IMG/VR virus record: IMGVR_UViG_3300047171_000143
Span: 1 to 40,919 of that record
Origin: a virus
Length of the DNA stretch: 40,919 nucleotides
Direction: 5' to 3' (one strand)
Shown here one piece after another: positions 23,935-30,400 of the stretch. The first letter of the stretch is position 1. Every line of letters begins with the position of its first letter. The position numbers and the translations under genes were made by a program. Under the pieces are notes generated by a model. It had not been told where the DNA came from, searched no databases, and saw nothing but the letters and a program-made list of their open reading frames with translations.

Positions 23935-26207
23935 TTATCGATCCGGTCACGGGTGAGCGTGTCCAAGGTAGTGCGCCACAGGGCAAGATTCAAATCGACC
24001 CGAGGACTGGGGAGCGCGTTGCATCTCAGTCTGCCGGAGGTGGCGCGTCTTCCCAGGAGTTTGCGAATACCAAGGGCGAGGGTGTGTACAACATGTGGGA
24101 CACTGCGGGGAAGATGCACGCGGTGCCCTATTCGCTTGTGCCTGTCGTGCGGGGTCATGGGTTTCAGTTCGACACGAATGCGAACTCGGCCGGACTGACG
24201 CCGATGCAGCAATTCACGAAGGATGAGGCTGCGGATCCGCATCGTACCGGCGGCACAACCTTCACGATGGCTCCGGCGGGAACGACGTGGGAAGGCCGTC
24301 CTGAGCCTGCATCCCGACAGGAGTCCCTGCAGCGGCAAGCACAAGCCGACAAGACCGCGCCGCTGCCTCAGCAGCTGCTTACGGGTGCTATGAAGGGTGG
24401 CGGCACGATTGCACGCCCTGTTATTGACGTGGCGAACCTGGGGATGGGGGATAAGGGCGATACGCCGCAGGAGACCAGCGCCATGCTCGAGGGGCAGACG
24501 CCGACGGAAACCGCGGCTAAGGTCGGGACTATCGGGGCGACGATTGCGCCTGGGTTGGTTTACGCTCCTGTGCCGACTGCGACGGGTCTAGCTGGTGGAG
24601 CGATTGGCTCTTACGCGGCTGGCAAAATTGCTGATGGTCTAGGAGCTGATCCGAAGCTGAGCGCCGTTGTCAGTGATGTGGGTGGGCTGGCGGGCGGCGT
24701 AGGTGGGAGCATGGCGGTCCGGCCGTCTGCCGTGTGGGGAGCTGCGGGCCAAGCGCCGTTGGCCGGCGCTGAGGGGCCGGTAAATACGATGAGCGGCGTG
24801 AACAGTGTCCTGGATGCGGCGCAGCACGCTACGATCCCCTCGGCGTTTGGGGCTGCAGGGCGTGGATTGAAGACGGCGCTCACCGGGGATATACACGCAC
24901 CGATTCCTGGCACGGATATCACGCCTGCAGGCAGGTATCAGGCGATGAAAGATATGGGGCTGACGCCGAACGCGGCAGAGGCTACCAATGCGCCGATTCT
25001 TAAAGCCGTTGAGAGGGTAAACAAGAACAGTCTCACGGCGGCAGGAACCTATGCGGATGCTCAGGCTAACAACCTTGCTGCGCTGAATGACTTTACAGAG
25101 CACCTGCTGAATGGTATGTCGGAGACCAGCCCGGAAGAAGGTGGTGCGGCAGTTCAGCAGGGGCTTCGCGCCGCGCAAGTCAAACTGCAAAACAGTGCCG
25201 GTGAGGGCTTCTCAAACCTGGACAGGCAGGTGGGAAACCGCAAGATGCAAGGACGAACGATTCAGCAAACGGCGCAAAACATCTACGATGCGTACAAAGA
25301 TTACGCCGATAAGTATCCGGAGCTCGTGCCCAAAGATACATGGAAATTAGTGAAAAGATTGGCTGGAGCAGATACTACACCACCTTTTCGGCCGCAACCG
25401 GTGTCGTTCTCTGAGGTTCATCAGTTGCGATCAGACCTGCTGGAGTTGGTGCGCAGCAATCCCGACATTGTCAAGAACCAAGCGGGCGGATGGCTGCAGC
25501 AGCTTGCTGAGGCAGCGGATGCCACAATGACTACCGGGAAAAGTGGTTTGACGCCGCAACAGGTGCAGGTTTTCCGCGACGCGAATGAAGCGTGGGCGAA
25601 AATGAAAAGCATTTACGACAACCCTTCCCACCCGTTTTACCAAGCATTGCGGAACCCCTCGCCTTCGAAACTTGTGGACGGTATCTCAGCAACTCCAGAG
25701 ATGGCAAAGATGCTTCAAGAGGCGCTGGGTCCGGAGGGCATGGGGCCAATTCAGCGGGGCATTGCGGAAAAGCTTTTGCGGACTACAAGAGACGGTGGCT
25801 ACAACTTCAAGACGTTCCAAGGTCAATGGAACAGGTTGCCTGAGAGCTACCGCGAAGCCGTGTTCACGCCGGAACAGCGGCAGCAACTCGAAGGGATAGC
25901 GGAGGCCGGGACGGTGCTGAATACAGAACCGAATCCGAGTGGATCGGCCAGGCTAGGACAAGGAATTGCGGAGGGGGCCGAAGCGTTGAAAGCGCTTGCT
26001 AGTCCCAGCATCCCCGAGCTAGGGGGAAACGCGATCTATCATGGCGCGCATTACGGCGTAGGCAAGCTGATGAACTCGCCATGGTTTGTGGATTGGCTGA
26101 TGAAAGGGAGGGGATTTACGCGGATGGAAGACGCTGGCGCGGCACCTGTGGCACCGGTCGATCCACGCACTGGGCCGCTCGGACAGCCCAACTATTACTC
26201 GAATTGA
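23916..26207 (+). CDS. Large ejection/internal virion protein, gp16-position
   Basis: 763 residues, ATG 23916, chosen for its tight overlap with the previous gene. It starts with two copies of an IDP(V/R)TGERV motif (residues 8-15 and 26-33), followed by WDTAGKMHAVPYSLVPVVRG. The middle is Ala/Gly-rich, and the C-terminal half has many helices (MAKMLQEALGPEGMGPIQRG). Position and size match T7 gp16-like or P22 gp20-like ejection proteins. I see no transglycosylase motif (the usual ES/SLT Glu block), so if a peptidoglycan-cutting step exists it must come from elsewhere. A GATATC site lies at 24915-24920. Confidence 0.7.
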   Translation: MADGPIVIDPVTGERVQGSAPQGKIQIDPRTGERVASQSAGGGASSQEFANTKGEGVYNMWDTAGKMHAVPYSLVPVVRGHGFQFDTNANSAGLTPMQQFTKDEAADPHRTGGTTFTMAPAGTTWEGRPEPASRQESLQRQAQADKTAPLPQQLLTGAMKGGGTIARPVIDVANLGMGDKGDTPQETSAMLEGQTPTETAAKVGTIGATIAPGLVYAPVPTATGLAGGAIGSYAAGKIADGLGADPKLSAVVSDVGGLAGGVGGSMAVRPSAVWGAAGQAPLAGAEGPVNTMSGVNSVLDAAQHATIPSAFGAAGRGLKTALTGDIHAPIPGTDITPAGRYQAMKDMGLTPNAAEATNAPILKAVERVNKNSLTAAGTYADAQANNLAALNDFTEHLLNGMSETSPEEGGAAVQQGLRAAQVKLQNSAGEGFSNLDRQVGNRKMQGRTIQQTAQNIYDAYKDYADKYPELVPKDTWKLVKRLAGADTTPPFRPQPVSFSEVHQLRSDLLELVRSNPDIVKNQAGGWLQQLAEAADATMTTGKSGLTPQQVQVFRDANEAWAKMKSIYDNPSHPFYQALRNPSPSKLVDGISATPEMAKMLQEALGPEGMGPIQRGIAEKLLRTTRDGGYNFKTFQGQWNRLPESYREAVFTPEQRQQLEGIAEAGTVLNTEPNPSGSARLGQGIAEGAEALKALASPSIPELGGNAIYHGAHYGVGKLMNSPWFVDWLMKGRGFTRMEDAGAAPVAPVDPRTGPLGQPNYYSN

Positions 26208-26209
26208 TA

Positions 26210-26223
26210 CCTTGCTGGCAAGG
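26210..26223. terminator. Small hairpin at the convergent junction
   Basis: CCTTG pairs with CAAGG around CTGG. It sits just past the last ejection gene (stop at 26207), where the rightward block meets the leftward cassette. No long T-run follows, so termination is only possible. Confidence 0.3.
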
Positions 26224-26260
26224 CTGCTTTCGAGGCTGCTCGGTCAAAGGAACAGTAAGA

Positions 26261-26398
26261 CTAGGCATCGGGCGCGGATAGACGATGCTTGCCCTGATTC
26301 TCTGCGATACGTTTGAGCCTGTCGACGTGGCGATCGTGCCCTGAGCTAGCGATTCCATAGCCGATGAGGCCACCTAGTAAAAGGAAAAACGTAACCAT
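26261..26398 (-). CDS. Small single-pass membrane protein
   Basis: A 45-residue protein on the reverse strand, with start at 26398 behind an AGGAG Shine-Dalgarno. The first 20 residues form a membrane segment (VTFFLLLGGLIGYGIASSG), and the rest is charged and His-rich (HDRHVDRLKRIAENQGKHR). It is the last gene of the reverse cassette and follows the exported protein by 13 bases. The layout suits a lysogenic-conversion or superinfection-exclusion factor, but no family is recognised. Confidence 0.6.
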   Translation of the reverse strand: MVTFFLLLGGLIGYGIASSGHDRHVDRLKRIAENQGKHRLSAPDA

Positions 26399-26411
26399 AT
26401 TGAGCAAACTC

Positions 26412-26798
26412 CTATTTGGCGGGCTGAATGATTTCTTGATGCACCATTGAGAACTTATGTTCTTTGTGACTGGCATCGCGAACAACGAAGAAGTTACCGT
26501 GCCGATAGAATGCGACAGTTCCGTTCACGGGCAGTGGAATCGCCTCAATTACATCTTGCGTCCGGGTTCCCAGTTTGTAGGTTGATACCTCAACCCATGT
26601 CATCTGCTCTGTCTCGGTTTGCACGATGACGGTATTTGAGTAGCGGACCAAAGGGGTGTTTGTCATCAGTCCTCTGTCCTCTTGATGTGTTCGGATGTCT
26701 TGCGAGATGACCTTCGCGGTCTGTATGTCGTGCTGTTTTCGTGCTAAGACGGAGACCGGGAGGCATAATACCAAAGCCACTGGCAGCAAGCGTTTCAT
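26412..26798 (-). CDS. Exported hypothetical protein (lysogenic-conversion candidate)
   Basis: 128 residues from ATG at 26798, chosen because a CGGAGG Shine-Dalgarno lies six bases away; the longer frame adds eight unlikely residues. MKRLLPVALVLCLPVSVLAR is a clean Sec signal peptide. The mature part has VRYSNTVIVQTETEQMTW and VAFYRHGNFFVVRD, patterns that I associate with envelope proteins abundant in Acidobacteria genomes. It has no catalytic motif. Reverse orientation within a late phage block is typical of a moron gene expressed in the lysogen. It could alter the periplasm or block superinfection; both are inferences. Confidence 0.65.
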   Translation of the reverse strand: MKRLLPVALVLCLPVSVLARKQHDIQTAKVISQDIRTHQEDRGLMTNTPLVRYSNTVIVQTETEQMTWVEVSTYKLGTRTQDVIEAIPLPVNGTVAFYRHGNFFVVRDASHKEHKFSMVHQEIIQPAK

Positions 26799-26826
26799 TG
26801 AGTCCTCCGGGAATTTCGACATTATC

Positions 26827-27024
26827 TCACAGGCTGACGCTAGCTTGACGTGGGGTTAGTGGCGCGTAGAGGGCTTTGATGGCGGCGAGGTTGGCGGTGC
26901 GCAGGGCTGTGGTGCGCTGGAAGTGGACGCCTGGCAGTCTTTCACTCTCTTTGCCGGTGCAGGGGCGGCCGGTGCGGGCGCGGCAGGCTGGGCACGATAC
27001 CTGGTAATCGCGGCGGATCTTCAT
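26827..27024 (-). CDS. Phage zinc-finger protein
   Basis: A 65-residue protein, start at 27024 after AAGGA. CPACRARTGRPC then GVHFQRTTAL is a phage zinc-binding pattern, CxxCxxxxGxxC with a later His and Arg, seen in many small phage proteins. The remainder is basic and helical. It likely binds nucleic acid or a protein partner. Its ATG overlaps the TGA of the gene before it (ATGA on the reverse strand). Confidence 0.7.
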   Translation of the reverse strand: MKIRRDYQVSCPACRARTGRPCTGKESERLPGVHFQRTTALRTANLAAIKALYAPLTPRQASVSL

Positions 27025-27182
27025 AGGATTCCTTTCGCTTCGAGCTGGCTGCGTAATGTGCTGATGCGGTTTTCAGATAGACCGTTCGCTGCACCAAACA
27101 TCCGCAGCAATTCAGAGGAACGGACATGCTTTGCGCCAAAGTCGGTTGCGACGTCAATGAAGTTTAGAAACTTGCGAACCAT
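27021..27182 (-). CDS. Small helical protein (53 residues)
   Basis: ATG at 27182 is preceded by GGAGG at close spacing, and the stop overlaps the next start by four bases. The protein (MVRKFLNFIDVATDF, then VRSSELLRMFGAANGLSENR) is helical and may hold a helix-turn-helix in residues 22-50 (LRMFG, then NRISTLRSQLE). It is likely a small DNA-binding regulator of this cassette, but the helix-turn-helix call is weak. Confidence 0.5.
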   Translation of the reverse strand: MVRKFLNFIDVATDFGAKHVRSSELLRMFGAANGLSENRISTLRSQLEAKGIL

Positions 27183-27239
27183 AGAAACCTCCATGTCGCT
27201 ACTGTCTCACAAGTACGCTGTTGTGTAAATGGAAAAGTG

Positions 27240-27401
27240 TTACGCCTTTGGTGGTATCTGGTGGGCAGGGCAGGCTGACCGGCGCTCTCGCGCGGAGAGC
27301 AGTTTGCCGCATTTGGGGCATTCGGCCATGACTTTCGCTCTTCCTTTGAAGGTTTTGCGCATGGCGGCCAGCGCCGCGCCTGGGCTCTTCGCTCTCTTCA
27401 T
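27240..27401 (-). CDS. Small putative zinc-ribbon protein (53 residues)
   Basis: ATG at 27401, stop TAA at 27240-27242. The C-terminal half has CPKCGKLLSARERRSACPAH, in which CxxC and a later Cys-x-x-His could form a zinc site. The N-terminal half is basic (MKRAKSPGAALAAMRKTFKG). The start lacks a strong Shine-Dalgarno. It opens the reverse cassette. A forward frame at 27229-27414 overlaps it fully and is less likely because it has no such motif. Confidence 0.45.
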   Translation of the reverse strand: MKRAKSPGAALAAMRKTFKGRAKVMAECPKCGKLLSARERRSACPAHQIPPKA

Positions 27402-27466
27402 CTCGTCACGTTAACGCAGTGGTGTAAGTAAATCAAGTTTCTCAACCAACCCTCAAGGAAAAACTC

Positions 27467-30400
27467 ATGATGAAGCGGTACTTTGGTGCCTTCGCGCTCC
27501 TTTCCGTGCTATTTAGCTTTTGGGCCACGGCTGTTTGCGGGGCTCAGAATACGACGACGTTTGGCAACATTGTGAGCCAGGGGACGCCGTGCGGATCCGC
27601 GAACTGCGTGTACTACCAACTGCCGCCGTCGACGCCGTGGGTGTCTGTGGTGGTGACGGGGACGTGGACGGGCACGCTGGAGACGGCCGTAACGAGCGCG
27701 CCGAATGCGAACTACAGCAACCTGAGCACGCTGGCCTGGACGGCGGTGACGACGAATACGGCGAACGGCACCTGGACGGTAGCTACGACGGGATGGACCT
27801 ATCTGCGGGTGCGGGCGACGAGCTGGTCCGGTGGCCTGGCGCATGTGGCGATGGACAGCACGCTGACGCAGGCTCCGCTGATCAACCCGATCTTTCCGGG
27901 GCAGAGCGACGGGTTGACAGCCCCTGCGGGCAACACCGTGGTAGGCAACGGTGCCGGCACTACTTCAGTTACCCCTGTGTCGCAGGAACAAAATCTCTCT
28001 CAACTTTACAATCTTCCACTGAATTCAACGAGCATCTCAAATGGACTCCAGACAATCGGAGACTCGATTACCTGTGGCATAGGTGCGTGGCCTGCAACAA
28101 CTACGCCGTCAAGTCCAGGTCTGGGTTACGCCTACTTGATGCAGCAGCATTTAGGGGCTACTTTATTCAACCATTGCCAATCTGGGGGAACTGCTTCCGA
28201 CCTCGCTTATCTCATTCCGTATTTTGTCTATCCGTCCGAAGGAGCGAATCCTCTTTCGACATACATGGTGGGCAAAAACGACGAGAGCTATGGAACGACG
28301 ACGGCGAACCAGCAGTCTTACCTGAAGAACATGGTGGGCGGTGTTACCTGGGTGGCCATGCCCCCGTCTTCCCGGACCTCGACCAGCACACTCCCTTTGA
28401 CGATCACCAGTGCGGTGTACACGCCCCCCAACGGCTTGATCCCGGCGACGATGGTGTTTACCCTTTCCGCTCCCCTTCCCGGCTCGTATGGGGCGGGATT
28501 TCGCCTTGCGCTGTCGGGGCTGACTCTCAACACCGCGCTGAACGGCACGACCGTGCAGATCGATCAGCCGATGAGCAATCAGCTCACCGCATCGACCAAC
28601 AATCAGGTCATGGTGCAGATTCCGGCTTGCAGCTCATGCGCGAGCGGGACGGAAACAGGCTCGGCAACCCCGGCCAATTACACGTTTTCGGGCTTTGGAA
28701 CTCAGGACAACACGACCTATTTGACGGGCCAGTTTGCGACCTCTACAACCGCTGGCGACACCCTGACGCTGACCAATTACCCCATTGGGCAGACGGGCGT
28801 GCTGGTGGTGCATTACGCGGGCTACCAGAACGGCACAGGCACCGCTACTGTGTCGGTGGATGGCGCAGTCCAGACAGACACCCTGACGGCCTCTACGACG
28901 CTCAATGCGAACCAAGGAACGAACATCCAGAAAGCGTTTTTGCTGGCCAATGAAACCCCGGTGGAAGCGGCGGTTTATACCGGGCTGACTCCTGGGCTGC
29001 ATACGATCCAGATCACCAACACGAGCAACGCTCTTTTCGGTGTGCTCGACGTAGGTTCGCCGGATAACTCGGTCACGTCAGGGTCCAGCGCGCCCACGGT
29101 GTTTGTGGATGGCATTACCCCGAACGCTGGCGAGGCGATGACGGGAACGACCTCATACACGATCAACAACTGGGCGCTGAATGAAGCTTTGACACTATAC
29201 GAGCAGGGCTTCAACGTCTATCCCGTAAACGTCCGCCGATACATCAATTCAGGCGTGGACTTTTCGGGCGATGGCTTTCATTGCATCGCCTCGGACTTGC
29301 TTCCTGTCCATCCCGGCTCGTGCGGACACGCGGCAATTGCAAGAGCCAACGAAGAAGCGATTAAAGCCGCCGGTATGACACCTGGCGCAAACTGGACCTA
29401 CATCAATAACCCATCGGGCGGGACTACGCCCGTCAACAAGGCGTTCACTCAAGTCTTTCAGGCAGGCGGCAGTGTCGTGCTTGGCGCGGTAAGCAGCTTC
29501 CAAACTGGGCCTGTGACGATCTATAACAGCTCTACTTCCGCCAACCTGGTCGTGACTTCGACGGGGAATACGGGAGGAAACCTGACTCTCACCCCGCTAA
29601 CGGGTGGCGTGTGGACGACGAACGCTGGCGGGGCATGGTTCTATCTGCGGCCCTTGACAGCTACTTATCCTCAATCGCTCATCACGCAAAATGGCGGTAG
29701 CCCAGTTACAGTAGCCTGCACGAGCAGCTTCCAGACTTACATCCTTACTGGGAGTCCGGCTGCTCCGATCAATCTTCCGACGAATTGCCCGGCCCGCACT
29801 CAGGTAACGCTCATCAACCAAGCGGTGAGCGGGGCTTCCGCAATTACAGGGATTGCTTACGGAAACGCAACCTCACTGACGTCACTTGCTAACGGCGATT
29901 GCGTGACGCTCGAAGCGGAGCAGTATTCAGGGGCTGGAGGTTGGGGCAAAATTGCGGGTCAATGCTTGGCTTCTGGTGGAGGATCGGGGACGGTGAACAG
30001 CGGTACGGCGGGGCAGATCGCCTATTACGCTGCGAATGGCACCGCGGTGAGCGGGGCTACGACGCTGCCTGCATCGGCATTCCCTGGGCTGACGGGCGAT
30101 ATTATCTGTGCGGGCGGGGCGCTTGTTTGCGTGGTAGATGCTATTGGAGGAAGCTCGCTCACCGCGCTGCCTGCGCGAACCGGAGGAGTTTACACCCCCG
30201 TGTCGGTCAATCAGGCGACAGGGGCGCTTTATCCCATGACGGGCACGGACCTCGAATCTATAGGCTCCATCATCAACACACCGGGAAGTCAGGGTCAGTA
30301 CATCGCGCAGACTCTCGACTCGACCTTTGGCGCATCGGTCGATAACAACGTCTACCAGTACGCCGGATTTGCGCAGGTCGCTCTCGCATCGGCCAACCTT

